A stretch of DNA of 34,483 nucleotides, taken from NCBI GenBank assembly GCA_018239675.1, contig JAFEGX010000143.1, positions 1-34,483 on the forward strand, given 5' to 3'. This DNA comes from Verrucomicrobiota bacterium (GTDB taxonomy: Bacteria > Verrucomicrobiota > Verrucomicrobiia > Opitutales > Opitutaceae). A model generated the notes under the pieces. The model did no database searches and was not told the DNA's origin. It worked only from the letters and a program-made list of their open reading frames with translations. The position numbers and the translations under genes are program-made. This document shows positions 17,346 to 28,193 of this stretch, piece after piece (the stretch's first letter is position 1; the number at the start of each line of letters is the position of its first letter).

Positions 17346-18188
17346 TCACCACGCGAAGAAATAGCGGTCGCGACCTGTGAGGTCCTGGCGGGACTCCGAG
17401 AGGCCCATACCGGCCGCTGACGCGATCGCCACCAGATCCGCATGGTGGCCGATGCCGGTTTCGAGGGCGAGCAGGCCGCCGGGATTGAGGAAGCGCGGGG
17501 CCTGGGTGATGATGGTTCTGAGGTCAGCCAGGCCGCCCTCGGCCGCGGTCAGGGCCTGCGCCGGCTCGTGGGCATGCACCTCGGGTAGCGTCGCGGCGGT
17601 TTCCTCGGCGGAGAGATAGGGCGGATTCGCGACAATCAGGTCGAAGCGGACTTCGTCCGCCAGCGCGTCATACCAGCTCGATCGAACCCATCGCACGCGC
17701 TCCGCCAGACCGCAGGCCGCGGCATTCTCCTGCGCGAGGGCGAGGGCGTCGGCGCTCACATCGACGGCGGTCACCGCCGCGTGGGCAAAGCGCTGCGCCA
17801 GCGCGAGCGCCAGCGCGCCGCTGCCAGTGCCAAGGTCGAGGATCGCCGCCGGCGCGAACCCCGGCCGCGTCGCGAGCAGTTCCACCAGGTACTCGGTCTC
17901 GGGCCGGGGAATGAGCGCCCGGCGGTCGACCTTCAGCTTCAGGCCCGCGAAATCCGTCTCGCCGAGGATGTACTGCACCGGCTCCCGCTGGCCGCGGCGG
18001 CGCACCAGCGGGCGAATCTGCTCGAGCTCGGCGGCCGTGAGCGGGCGCTCGAAGTTCAGGTAGAGCTGCATGCGCTTGAGGCCAAGCGCGTGTCCGACCA
18101 GCAGCTCGGCATTGAGGCGCGGGGACTCGACCCCCTTCGTCGCGAGAAACTCCGTGGTCTTCTTGATGACCTCGAGGACCGTGAGCAT
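17346..18188 (-). CDS. prmC: Peptide chain release factor N5-glutamine methyltransferase
   Basis: SAM-dependent methyltransferase of 280 aa that modifies the glutamine of the GGQ motif of RF1 and RF2, raising termination efficiency. An N-terminal helical release-factor-binding domain (1-85) precedes the Rossmann fold. D118-L-G-T-G-S-G124 binds SAM and N188-P-P-Y191 is the glutamine-methylating signature. IPRPETEYLVE (103-113) is also diagnostic. It starts one base after the stop of prfA, its substrate gene, the classical prfA-prmC pair; translational coupling is likely. Confidence 0.96.
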   Translation of the reverse strand: MLTVLEVIKKTTEFLATKGVESPRLNAELLVGHALGLKRMQLYLNFERPLTAAELEQIRPLVRRRGQREPVQYILGETDFAGLKLKVDRRALIPRPETEYLVELLATRPGFAPAAILDLGTGSGALALALAQRFAHAAVTAVDVSADALALAQENAAACGLAERVRWVRSSWYDALADEVRFDLIVANPPYLSAEETAATLPEVHAHEPAQALTAAEGGLADLRTIITQAPRFLNPGGLLALETGIGHHADLVAIASAAGMGLSESRQDLTGRDRYFFAW

Positions 18189-18189
18189 G

Positions 18190-19305
18190 TCAGTCGTCGC
18201 CGCCCGCCCTGGGCGGGGTGTAGACCTGGCCCGTCAGCGCGGCCAGCTTCTGCTCGTAGTCCGCCTTCTGCAGGGCGGCGATGATGTCGTCGATCCCGCC
18301 CTCCATCACCTGCGGCAGATTGTACAGCGTGAGCCCGATGCGGTGGTCGGTCAGCCGGTTCTGCGGGAAGTTGTAGGTGCGGATGCGCTCGCTGCGGTCG
18401 CCCGAGCCGATCTGGCTGCGCCGCTCCGCCGCGTACTTCGCCCGCTCCTCGTCCTCGCGCCGCTGCAGCAGGCGGGACCGCAGCACGGTCAGCGCCTTCG
18501 CCTTGTTCTTCAGCTGCGAGCGCTCGTCGGCGCAGCTCACGATCAGGCCGGTGGGCTTGTGCAGGATCTGCACGGCCGAGTCGGTGGTGTTCACGCCCTG
18601 CCCGCCCGGACCGCTGGCCCGGCTCACCGTGATCTCGAGGTCCTGCGGGTCGATCTGCACGTCGACCTCCTCCGCCTCGGGCAGGACCGCCACGGTCACG
18701 GTCGACGTGTGGATGCGCCCGTTGGCCTCCGTGACGGGCACCCGCTGCACGCGGTGCACGCCGCTCTCGAACTTGAGCTGGCGGTAGACGTCCGACCCGG
18801 TGATGAGGAAGATCACCTCCTTGAACCCGCCGCGCTCGCTCTCGCTGCTGCTCATCGGCTGGATCTTCCAGCCGCGGGAGTCGGCGTACTTGCTGTAGAG
18901 GCGGTAGAGCTCCGCGGCGAACAGGCTGGCCTCGTCTCCGCCGGTGCCGGCGCGGATTTCCATGACCGTATTGCGAGAGTCGGTCGGATCCGGGGGAATC
19001 ATGGCCAGCAGGACCGCCTCGCGCAGCCGGGCCGCGCGGCGCTGGAGATCGGGCAGCTCGGCGGCGGCGAGTTCCTTCAGGTCCGGGTCGCCCGCCGGGT
19101 CCTTCAGCAGGGCCGCGGCCTCGCCGATCTCCCGCTCGAGCTTCCCGTGCGCGCCGTAGTCGGCGATCAGCTGCGTGAGCTTCTGGTGCTCGCGCGACAC
19201 GTCGGCCGCCTTGCGCGGATTGGCGTAGAATGAGGGCGCGGCCATCTGGGCGTCGAGCTCGTCGCGGCGGCGTTCAAACGGTAGAAGGTCAGGAAGTTGG
19301 TCCAT
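18190..19305 (-). CDS. prfA: Peptide chain release factor 1
   Basis: RF1 of 371 aa, reading UAA and UAG stops. G234-G-Q236 in [16 protein letters not shown] is the peptidyl-hydrolysis motif. The stop-reading tripeptide is PVT (190-192) in the RF1 context [14 protein letters not shown], a variant of the PxT motif; RF2 would have SPF. The domain 1 coiled region (10-100) is complete. The gene is immediately followed by prmC. Its start is preceded by a CU-rich stretch (CCTCCCTTC), not a Shine-Dalgarno site. Confidence 0.97.
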   Translation of the reverse strand: MDQLPDLLPFERRRDELDAQMAAPSFYANPRKAADVSREHQKLTQLIADYGAHGKLEREIGEAAALLKDPAGDPDLKELAAAELPDLQRRAARLREAVLLAMIPPDPTDSRNTVMEIRAGTGGDEASLFAAELYRLYSKYADSRGWKIQPMSSSESERGGFKEVIFLITGSDVYRQLKFESGVHRVQRVPVTEANGRIHTSTVTVAVLPEAEEVDVQIDPQDLEITVSRASGPGGQGVNTTDSAVQILHKPTGLIVSCADERSQLKNKAKALTVLRSRLLQRREDEERAKYAAERRSQIGSGDRSERIRTYNFPQNRLTDHRIGLTLYNLPQVMEGGIDDIIAALQKADYEQKLAALTGQVYTPPRAGGDD

Positions 19306-19386
19306 GCACGAAGGGAGGCGGGCGGGCGGGGCTGATTTGCGAATTGCGTGAGCCGCGTGGAGCGGCTTCGCTGCAGCGCGAGATCG

Positions 19387-19404
19387 TTAGGCGGTTCCGC
19401 CTAA
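19387..19404. repeat. Short inverted repeat between prfA and HAD hydrolase
   Basis: TTAGGCGG, a TT spacer, then CCGCCTAA: two perfect 8-bp arms, ending 15 bases before the HAD start codon. About 40 bases upstream a 6-bp hairpin (AGCCGC, GTGGA loop, GCGGCT) occurs. It could be an operator for the divergent genes or an RNA hairpin hiding the HAD start; nothing decides between these. Confidence 0.45.
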
Positions 19405-19419
19405 TGGTGTTGCTCAGCA

Positions 19420-20445
19420 ATGGCCACGACGCTCTTCACTCAAAACATCATCGCCTGTATCTGGGACTTCGACAAGACTCTTATCCCGGGCTACATGCAG
19501 GCGCCCCTGTTCCGCCGCTACGGCATCAACGAGGCCGAGTTCTGGAACGAGACCAACAAGCTGGCCGAGCACTACCGGAAGCGCGGGTATCACCTCTCCC
19601 CCGAGATCAGCTACCTCAACCACCTGCTCACCTACACGCTGGCCGGGCCGCTCAAGGGCCTGAACAACCGAATCCTTTTCGAGTGTGGCGCCGAGATCGA
19701 GTTCTACCAGGGACTCCCGGATTTCTTCGACCGCGCGCAGGGCTTCGTGAAGGAGAAGCCGGAGTACGTGAAGCACGAGATCGCGCTGGAGCACTACGTG
19801 GTCAGCACGGGCATCGCCGAGATGGTCCGCGGCAGCAAGATCGCCCGGCACGTCGACGGCATCTGGGCCTGCGAGTTCATCGAGAACCCCCTCCAGCCCG
19901 GTTTCCTCCGGCAGAAGGAGCTCGCCCTCAGCGCCGACGCCGAGATCGCCCAGATCGGGCTCGTGATCGACAACACCACCAAGACCCGCGCCATCTTCGA
20001 GATCAACAAGGGCACGAACAAGAACCCGTCGATCGACGTGAACTCGCGCATGAACGCCGAGGACCGCCGGATCCCGTTCCAGAACATGATCTACATCGCG
20101 GACGGACCGAGCGACGTGCCGAGCTTCTCCGTCGTCAAGGGCGGCGGCGGCCGCGCCTACGCCGTGTACAATCCCGACGTTTCGGCCGAGTTCGCGCAGA
20201 ACGACCGGCTCCGCCAGTCCGGCCGCATCGACCACTACGGCCCCGCCGACTACACCGCCGGCAGCAGCACGACGCAGTGGCTGCGGATGCACATCCACCA
20301 GATCTGCGACCGCATCGTCGCCGACCGCGAGGCGGCCGTCGCGCAGAAGGCGTCCAAGCCGCCGCGCCATCTCACGACCACGCCCGAGGAGGAGGCCGCC
20401 AAGCGCGCCGCCAAGGCGCCCAAGCAGGCCAGCTTCCTCGAGTAG
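19420..20445 (+). CDS. HAD-superfamily hydrolase (phosphatase-like)
   Basis: Soluble protein of 341 aa. HAD motif I is D16-F-D18-K-T20, with D16 the expected nucleophile and D18 the acid/base. A motif II-like STG follows in HYVVSTGIAEMV, and motif IV is IADGPSDVPSFSVVKGGGG, with the acidic pair replaced by DGPSD. A cap of about 90 residues is inserted after motif I (about 25-115), as in the HAD-IB/phosphoserine phosphatase-like group. The C-terminus is a lysine/alanine-rich tail (TTTPEEEAAKRAAKAPKQ). The substrate is unknown. It is transcribed alone, divergent from prfA. Confidence 0.85.
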   Translation: MATTLFTQNIIACIWDFDKTLIPGYMQAPLFRRYGINEAEFWNETNKLAEHYRKRGYHLSPEISYLNHLLTYTLAGPLKGLNNRILFECGAEIEFYQGLPDFFDRAQGFVKEKPEYVKHEIALEHYVVSTGIAEMVRGSKIARHVDGIWACEFIENPLQPGFLRQKELALSADAEIAQIGLVIDNTTKTRAIFEINKGTNKNPSIDVNSRMNAEDRRIPFQNMIYIADGPSDVPSFSVVKGGGGRAYAVYNPDVSAEFAQNDRLRQSGRIDHYGPADYTAGSSTTQWLRMHIHQICDRIVADREAAVAQKASKPPRHLTTTPEEEAAKRAAKAPKQASFLE

Positions 20446-20488
20446 ACGCCGGACGCGCGCGGGATTCGGCCTTGGCGGGTTCGCGGAT

Positions 20489-20519
20489 GACGCCGCCCGA
20501 CCGCCCATAGGGCGGCGTC
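20489..20519. terminator. Strong stem-loop between convergent genes
   Basis: A perfect 10-bp stem, GACGCCGCCC/GGGCGGCGTC, with an 11-nt loop lies 44 bases past the HAD stop and 73 bases past the stop of the converging lysozyme-like gene. It lacks a T tract on either side, so it is either a transcript-end stabiliser or a non-canonical bidirectional terminator. Confidence 0.5.
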
Positions 20520-20591
20520 GACCGAGGATGCGGACTGATCCCGGCGTTCAGGTCGCCATTCCGGGCGGACCGGGGCGGTGCGATCGGGCGC

Positions 20592-21089
20592 TCAACGGCT
20601 GGATGCGAGGAGCGGCGCGGGCGGCTCCACCACCGGGCGGCGAAGGGTGGCCGCGAGGTTGCTCACGCGCTCGGCATAGTCGCGGGTCGACGGACGGATC
20701 CTGCCGCGCACGACCGACGTGATGCCGCCGTTCCAGGCGAGGCCGATGTTGTACGGGCTGGTCTCGAAGCCGGCCTGCGCCAGACGGTCTTTCAGCCACT
20801 CGTAGTGCCGCACCGCCACGGCATCCGACGCGCGCCGGTCGAGGGCGCGCGCGAACGGCAGCGTCGTGTGCATGCGCCACGTGCGCTCGCGAAACTGGTA
20901 CGCGCCGAGCTCGCCGCACGGGCCGGGTCGCTCGGAGTCGGACGGATTCTCAATGCGATGGATCGCCTCCAGGGTCTCCCAGCGCACGGTGGCGCGCGCC
21001 GGGGTCACGAGCAGGCTCGCGAGCACGAAGGCCGCGCCGGCCAGGAGGCGGGCGCGCCCGGGAAAATTCGAAGGGAGGTTGGTGTTCAC
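20592..21089 (-). CDS. Small exported lysozyme-like protein
   Basis: Exported protein of 165 aa with a signal peptide (about 1-33, ending PARA). The mature part reads like a lytic transglycosylase/lysozyme fold: IHRIENPSD..GELGAYQFRERTW has the E..GAYQF pattern found around the catalytic glutamate and following glycine loop, and SPYNIGLAWNGG resembles the later active-site wall. It is much shorter than typical Slt domains, so it may be a minimal muramidase or a non-catalytic relative. It lies downstream of the glucosidase gene on the same strand (93-base gap). Confidence 0.6.
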   Translation of the reverse strand: MNTNLPSNFPGRARLLAGAAFVLASLLVTPARATVRWETLEAIHRIENPSDSERPGPCGELGAYQFRERTWRMHTTLPFARALDRRASDAVAVRHYEWLKDRLAQAGFETSPYNIGLAWNGGITSVVRGRIRPSTRDYAERVSNLAATLRRPVVEPPAPLLASSR

Positions 21090-21182
21090 GGCCCACGTGA
21101 CCCACCGCGATTTGGCGGGTTCTGTCCGGGACCTTTTTATTCGCGTGATTTAGACGGAACCCCGGCCGCCATGCAAAACGCA

Positions 21183-23906
<2,724 letters not shown>

Positions 23907-23919
23907 GGCGCGTTCGGCG

Positions 23920-24351
23920 GCGGAACGCTCAACGGCCGTGGCTCAACATTCAACGCTCAATTCCACGGTCGATCCTCTCATGGACCGGCCCCGGCAATCC
24001 CCGAACCGCGGACACCGGACGCCCACCGCCCACCGCCGGACGTTTGAATTGCTTGCCTGGATCAAGGCCGCGTCGATGCCGCCGTGTCACGCATTACGTG
24101 ACACCGGGAGCGGCGCCGCCCGGCCTCACCGGCCGCCGGGAGCGGGGCGTCGACCGTCGTGCGCTGAGCGTCCTCGGTGGCCGAATCGAGGTCCGAATTT
24201 CCACGCCCCACGTCCAACCTCCATTGTCCGATCTTCGGCGTCCGATGCCCAGCGTCCGGTGCCTGGGGCTCGGCATTCGACTTCCGGTGTCCAGCGTTCG
24301 GTGTCCGACGTTCGGCGTCCGGCGTTCGTTGTCAGCTGCTCAGGGTCCGGG
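23920..24351. repeat. 7-bp-period degenerate arrays in inverted orientation filling a 470-bp gap
   Basis: The gap 23907-24376 holds no credible gene. It contains three arrays: 23927-23961 with units such as GCTCAAC and ATTCAAC; 24000-24048, seven units around RCCGGAC; and 24191-24351, 23 units in unbroken 7-bp register around GTCCGGC, the reverse complement of the middle array. In the 23-unit array positions 2 and 3 are pyrimidine in all units, position 4 is C in 21, position 5 purine in 21, position 6 purine in 20, and position 7 pyrimidine in 19. The core between the inverted arrays carries a palindromic hairpin (24084-24104). The right array ends 25 bases from the anti-sigma stop codon. 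Confidence 0.85.
24084..24104. repeat. Hairpin inside the repeat core
   Basis: GTGTCACG, a CATTA loop, then CGTGACAC: two perfect 8-bp arms. It lies in the unique core between the two inverted heptamer arrays and is followed by further GC-rich inverted sequence (about 24104-24125). Confidence 0.7.
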
Positions 24352-24376
24352 TTTTCCGGCCCGCCGCGGGCGGCGA

Positions 24377-25105
24377 CTACAGGATCCGCTTCACCGCTTC
24401 CAGCCCGCCTTCGCTGACGACCACGAAATAATGCGACGCGTCCGCCCAGGCGGCGCTGGCAAGCCGGGCGTGTTCCACGAACCGGAGGTCCGCCGGCAGC
24501 TTCGGGAAGTCGGCGCGGCGCACGATGTAGCAGTGGAACCACTGGCCGTCGCGCTGGAAGCAGACCTCCAGCACGTCGTGGCCCGCAAAGCTCAGGGTGC
24601 GGCAGCCGGTCGACCGCAGCGCGGCAAAGTCCATCGGCACGCCCGACTGCAGGCGATGATTCGAATCGCTGAGGCTGGCCTGCAGCGCGCCGGCCGCCAC
24701 GCCGTGGCTGCCGTGATTCCCGTGCACCGTGTCCTCGATCGCAAAATCCGCCAGCCGCGTCGCGGCCGCCGCCGCCGGGCGCGGCCACAGGGCCACCGCC
24801 GCGGTGAGCAGCACCGCCACGCTCGCCGCCAGCGCCAGCCACGGAGCCGGATTCCGCCAGCGGCCCCGCGCGCCCCGGCTCGCCCGCCCGCCCGCCAGGA
24901 TCGCCTCGCGCAGGCCGGCCGGCGGCGCCACGTCGCGCAGGCGCGCCGCGATCGCGGCGTCGTACGCCTGCGAACGCTGGAACCACTCGCCGACCGCCGG
25001 GTCGGTGCGGGCCTGCGCCAGCGCCGTCGCCAGCAGCGGGTCGTCGGCATCGCGGCCATTGGAGCGGTAAGCCCCGAGCAGAAATTTCGACTCGTCGTTG
25101 TTCAT
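24377..25105 (-). CDS. Putative anti-sigma factor, single-pass membrane protein
   Basis: Protein of 242 aa. Its ATG overlaps the TGA of the ECF sigma gene (ATGA, 25102-25105), the usual arrangement of a sigma/anti-sigma pair. The N-terminal half (1-85) is a helical cytosolic segment with PPAGLREAILAG, a form common in ECF-associated anti-sigma factors. One transmembrane helix spans about 88-107. The extracytoplasmic domain (110-242) includes HDVLEVCFQRDGQWFHCYIV and may sense the signal. The classical HxxxCxxC zinc motif is absent. A GGAGG ribosome site lies about 8 bases before the start. The identification rests on context and layout, not on a recognised domain. Confidence 0.72.
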   Translation of the reverse strand: MNNDESKFLLGAYRSNGRDADDPLLATALAQARTDPAVGEWFQRSQAYDAAIAARLRDVAPPAGLREAILAGGRASRGARGRWRNPAPWLALAASVAVLLTAAVALWPRPAAAAATRLADFAIEDTVHGNHGSHGVAAGALQASLSDSNHRLQSGVPMDFAALRSTGCRTLSFAGHDVLEVCFQRDGQWFHCYIVRRADFPKLPADLRFVEHARLASAAWADASHYFVVVSEGGLEAVKRIL

Positions 25106-25653
25106 GCTTGTTTCCTCCCCGCCGCCGGACCGAACGGCACGACCTTGCTCTGGGCCGCTTTCTCCTCCTGCGCCAGCGCCGCCCGGAGCTGCGCCTTGCC
25201 GCGCGACAGCCGTGACATGACGGTCCCGATCGGCACGCCCAGGGTCGCCGCAATCTCGGCGTACGACATGTCCTCCAGGTAAAACAGCGTCAGCGGCGCT
25301 CGGAACACCTCGTCCACGGCCTGCAGCGCGGCCACCACGGCGGACGCGTCCATCCGCGCGGCGCGGTCGACGTCCTCGGCCGCGATGTCCGACTCGCCCG
25401 GCGGCAGGTCCTCGAGCGACATCGCCCGCGAGTCCCGCCGGCGGCCATGCAGGAATTCCCGGTACAGCGTCGTGAACAGCCACGATTTCGCCTTCGACGC
25501 CTCCCGCAGCCCGTGACCTTTCGTCGCCCAGATGAAGAAGGTCTGCTGCACCAGGTCACCGGCATCCTCCGGACGCTTGGCCAGGCTGAGCGCAAACCGG
25601 TACAGCGCCGCGTAGTGCGCGTCGACCAGTTGCGTGAAGCCTTCGGAACTCAT
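25102..25653 (-). CDS. ECF-type RNA polymerase sigma factor
   Basis: Extracytoplasmic-function sigma factor of 183 aa. Region 2 (about 8-75) includes YRFALSLAKRPEDAGDLVQQTFFIWA and SWLFTTLYREFL; region 4 (about 115-165) includes LTLFYLEDMSYAEIAATLGVPIGTVMSRLSRGKAQL, the -35-binding helix-turn-helix. The C-terminal 20 residues are a short basic tail. It overlaps the membrane anti-sigma gene by 4 bases. GGGAATAAACC (minus strand, 25681-25691), 28-38 bases upstream of the start, is a possible autoregulated -35 element (low certainty). Confidence 0.92.
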   Translation of the reverse strand: MSSEGFTQLVDAHYAALYRFALSLAKRPEDAGDLVQQTFFIWATKGHGLREASKAKSWLFTTLYREFLHGRRRDSRAMSLEDLPPGESDIAAEDVDRAARMDASAVVAALQAVDEVFRAPLTLFYLEDMSYAEIAATLGVPIGTVMSRLSRGKAQLRAALAQEEKAAQSKVVPFGPAAGRKQA

Positions 25654-25712
25654 GCTGTCTTTCAGAGTTGCGTTGGGGTCGGTTTATTCCCGGAAACGTG
25701 GCCGACCGCAAC

Positions 25713-28193
25713 ATGCTTCGCCTTCTGCTCCCGCCCAATCTGGCCGCCGCCGCGTCCCGTGACGCCATCGCCGTCAAGGCGGAGCTCGACCCGGCCGCCG
25801 TGCCGCCCCCTGCGCTGCTCCCCGCCCTCGCCCTCCTGCAGCGCTGGTGCGGCCCCGCCGCCCGGCCGCCCTTTCTCCTGCAATTGTCCCGGTCCCAACT
25901 TCGCGAGCTGGTTGCCGCCACGCCCGGCCAGCCCGTTTTCGCCTTCGCGAACCAGCCCGGCACCCCGCTCGCCTGGGTGGGGCCGCTCCTCCGGGGGGTC
26001 TCCGAGCATCTCCGGGATCCCGTTGCCGCCGCGCCGGCGGACTCCCCCGCCCGACCCGTCTCCCGGCCAGCCGCGGCCGGCACCCCCATGGCCATCGACG
26101 GCTCAGAGCATTTCCTCGCGATCACGCTGCCGTCGCGTGAGCACCCGTCATATGCGGCTGTGGCCGAACTCCTGAAAACCCACGGCTTCCTGCTCGAACC
26201 GTCGAACCGGAAATGGTGGCTGCGCGACCGGCACAAGACCCTGACCTTCCTCGCGGCCCAGGGCACGCGGCTCCGCAAGGAATTTGGCGCCCGGTTTTCC
26301 GCCAACTTCGAGCAGCGGACCGCGCACCTGCTGCCCGCGGAGATCACCTGCGGCGCAGCCGAGGCCGGCGATGGTTTCGAGGTGACGCTGGGGGTGCGGG
26401 CCGGCGACGCCGACGAGGGTGCCGTCCGGGCGGCGGTCACGAGCAACCGGAGCTACCTCGAGGCGGGCGGCAAGGTCTACCTGCTCGACGCCAGCCGACT
26501 CAGCCAGCTGGCCGCCGCCCAGCGCGCCCTGAGCGGCGAGCCGAATGCCGGGGTCTCATCGCGGCGCACCCATCGCGTCAGCGCCGCGCGGGTGGCGGAG
26601 GCCCAGGGCATTCTTGAAACGCTCTCCCCCCATTTCCAGCCCCCCGCCGCATGGCGCGAACGGACGCGCGCCCTGCGCGAGCTCTCCACGCTGGCCCCGG
26701 CGCCGCTCAACCCTGACCTCGAGGCCCGGCTCCGGCCCTACCAGCGTCTCGGCGTCGCATGGCTCTGGCATCTCCACCGCCAGGGACTGGGCGGCATCCT
26801 CGCCGACGAAATGGGCCTCGGGAAGACGCTGCAGGCGCTGGCGCTGCTGCGCGCGCAGTTGAAAGGTGAAGGTCCGCAGTTGAACGAAGCCGGCACTAGG
26901 CCGGGTTCGACTCGCAACTTTCAACCTTCAACATTCAACCCACCACGAGCTTCGCTCGTGGTGTGCCCCGCCTCCCTGGTGGAGAACTGGCGGCGGGAGG
27001 CGGTTAAGTTTGCGCCCGAACTTCGGGTGTTCGTTCACCATGGCAGCCGCCGGCTCGCCGAGGCGGAGTCGGCCGCGGAGCATGACCTGGTCATCACTTC
27101 GTACGGCACCCTCACGCGCGACCGCGACCTGTTCGCGGCGGCCGACTGGCGGGTGATCGTGGCGGACGAGGCGCAGCACATCAAGAACCGCCGCTCCCAG
27201 AACGCCGCGGCGCTTCGTTCGCTGCGCGGCACGAGCCGGTTCCTGCTCACGGGCACCCCGCTCGAGAACTCGCTCGATGATCTCCGCTCGCTCTTTGATT
27301 TCCTGCTCCCCGGCTACCTGACGCCGGTGCCACCCGGCACCCGCGGCGACGAGCGCGGCTGGTTCGACGAGCGGCTGCGGGCGCAGGCCGCGCCGTATAT
27401 CCTGCGCCGCACGAAGGCCGCCGTGGCGCCCGAACTGCCGCCCAAGCTTGAGCAGACCGTGTGGTGTGAGCTGACCCCGGCCCAGGCCGCGCTCTACCGC
27501 GAGAACCAGCAGGCCGCCGAGCGGGAGATGATCGACCTTGCCGCCGCCGGCGCGAGCGAGTCGCGGCTCCAGTTCGCCGCCCTCACCCAGCTCCTTCGCC
27601 TGCGCCAGATCTGCTGCGATCCCCGCCTCGTGGCGCCGGGCCCGACGCCGGGGGAAACACCTGCGAGCTTGGCCGATTCGGCCAAGCTCGAGGCCTTCCG
27701 GGAACTCCTGGCCGAGGCGATCGACGACGGCCATCGGGTCCTCGTGTTCTCCCAGTTCACGTCGCTGCTGGCCCTGCTCATGGAGGAACTGGGGCAGCAG
27801 GGAATCTCCTACTGCTACCTCGACGGCTCGATGTCTCCCCGGGCCCGGCAGGCGGAGGTCGACCGGTTCCAGAGGAACGCCGACCTGCCCGTCTTCCTGA
27901 TCTCGCTCAAGGCCGGCGGCACCGGGCTGAACCTCACCGGCGCCGATACAGTGGTCCATTTCGATCCATGGTGGAATCCGGCGGTGGAGGCCCAGGCAAC
28001 GGACCGCGCGCACCGCATTGGCCAGGAGCGGGTCGTGACCAGCTACAAGCTGATCGCCGCGGGCACGGTGGAGGAGAAGGTACTGGCGCTGCAGGACGGC
28101 AAGCGGGCGCTGCTGGCGGATGTCTTCGAGGCGAGCGACGCCCTGGCGGCCAGGCTCTCGCTGTCGGAGCTACGCGAACTTCTCAAGGGTTAG
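25713..28193 (+). CDS. SNF2-family DEAD/DEAH-type helicase (Swi2/Snf2 ATPase)
   Basis: DNA translocase of 826 aa. A poorly conserved N-terminal half (1-335) precedes the two RecA-like lobes: motif I D365-EMGLGKT372, motif II D485-EAQ488, motif III LLTGTPLENSLDDLRSLF, motif IV VLVFSQFTSLL, motif V GGTGLNLTGADTVVHFDPWWNP and motif VI ATDRAHRIGQ. The role is remodelling of protein-DNA complexes or of RNA polymerase. The start at 25713 (MLRLLLPP) is preferred; an in-frame ATG at 25668 would add 15 residues and sit 15 bases from the divergent sigma start. Residues about 382-413, between motifs I and Ia, are encoded by a heptamer-repeat insertion and have low-complexity composition unlike the rest. 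Confidence 0.9.
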   Translation: MLRLLLPPNLAAAASRDAIAVKAELDPAAVPPPALLPALALLQRWCGPAARPPFLLQLSRSQLRELVAATPGQPVFAFANQPGTPLAWVGPLLRGVSEHLRDPVAAAPADSPARPVSRPAAAGTPMAIDGSEHFLAITLPSREHPSYAAVAELLKTHGFLLEPSNRKWWLRDRHKTLTFLAAQGTRLRKEFGARFSANFEQRTAHLLPAEITCGAAEAGDGFEVTLGVRAGDADEGAVRAAVTSNRSYLEAGGKVYLLDASRLSQLAAAQRALSGEPNAGVSSRRTHRVSAARVAEAQGILETLSPHFQPPAAWRERTRALRELSTLAPAPLNPDLEARLRPYQRLGVAWLWHLHRQGLGGILADEMGLGKTLQALALLRAQLKGEGPQLNEAGTRPGSTRNFQPSTFNPPRASLVVCPASLVENWRREAVKFAPELRVFVHHGSRRLAEAESAAEHDLVITSYGTLTRDRDLFAAADWRVIVADEAQHIKNRRSQNAAALRSLRGTSRFLLTGTPLENSLDDLRSLFDFLLPGYLTPVPPGTRGDERGWFDERLRAQAAPYILRRTKAAVAPELPPKLEQTVWCELTPAQAALYRENQQAAEREMIDLAAAGASESRLQFAALTQLLRLRQICCDPRLVAPGPTPGETPASLADSAKLEAFRELLAEAIDDGHRVLVFSQFTSLLALLMEELGQQGISYCYLDGSMSPRARQAEVDRFQRNADLPVFLISLKAGGTGLNLTGADTVVHFDPWWNPAVEAQATDRAHRIGQERVVTSYKLIAAGTVEEKVLALQDGKRALLADVFEASDALAARLSLSELRELLKG
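26858..26963. repeat. Heptamer inverted-array element inside the SNF2 helicase gene
   Basis: A left array (26858-26885; GTTGAAA, GGTGAAG, GTCCGCA, GTTGAAC) is the inverse of a right array (26905-26939; GTTCGAC, TCGCAAC, TTTCAAC, CTTCAAC, ATTCAAC). The core is a hairpin, GAAGCCGGC/GCCGGGTTC with one mismatch and loop ACTAG. At the right end CACCACGAGC (26941-26950), a TTC loop and GCTCGTGGTG (26954-26963) form a perfect 10-bp stem; the right arm codes for the conserved LVV of the helicase, so the left arm is an inverted copy of host coding sequence. The frame remains open. Confidence 0.8.

Noticed and set aside
17161..17352. 63-codon minus-strand open frame next to prmC
   Set aside because: It lies over the 9-bp-period repeat, overlaps the prmC end and has no protein-like features.
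24191..24351. CRISPR array
   Set aside because: The units are 7 bp with no spacers and no cas genes are nearby.
24044..25282. Long plus-strand open frame of about 410 codons across the repeat gap and the sigma genes
   Set aside because: It is antisense to the sigma/anti-sigma pair; arginine- and alanine-rich shadow frames like this are common in such GC-rich DNA.
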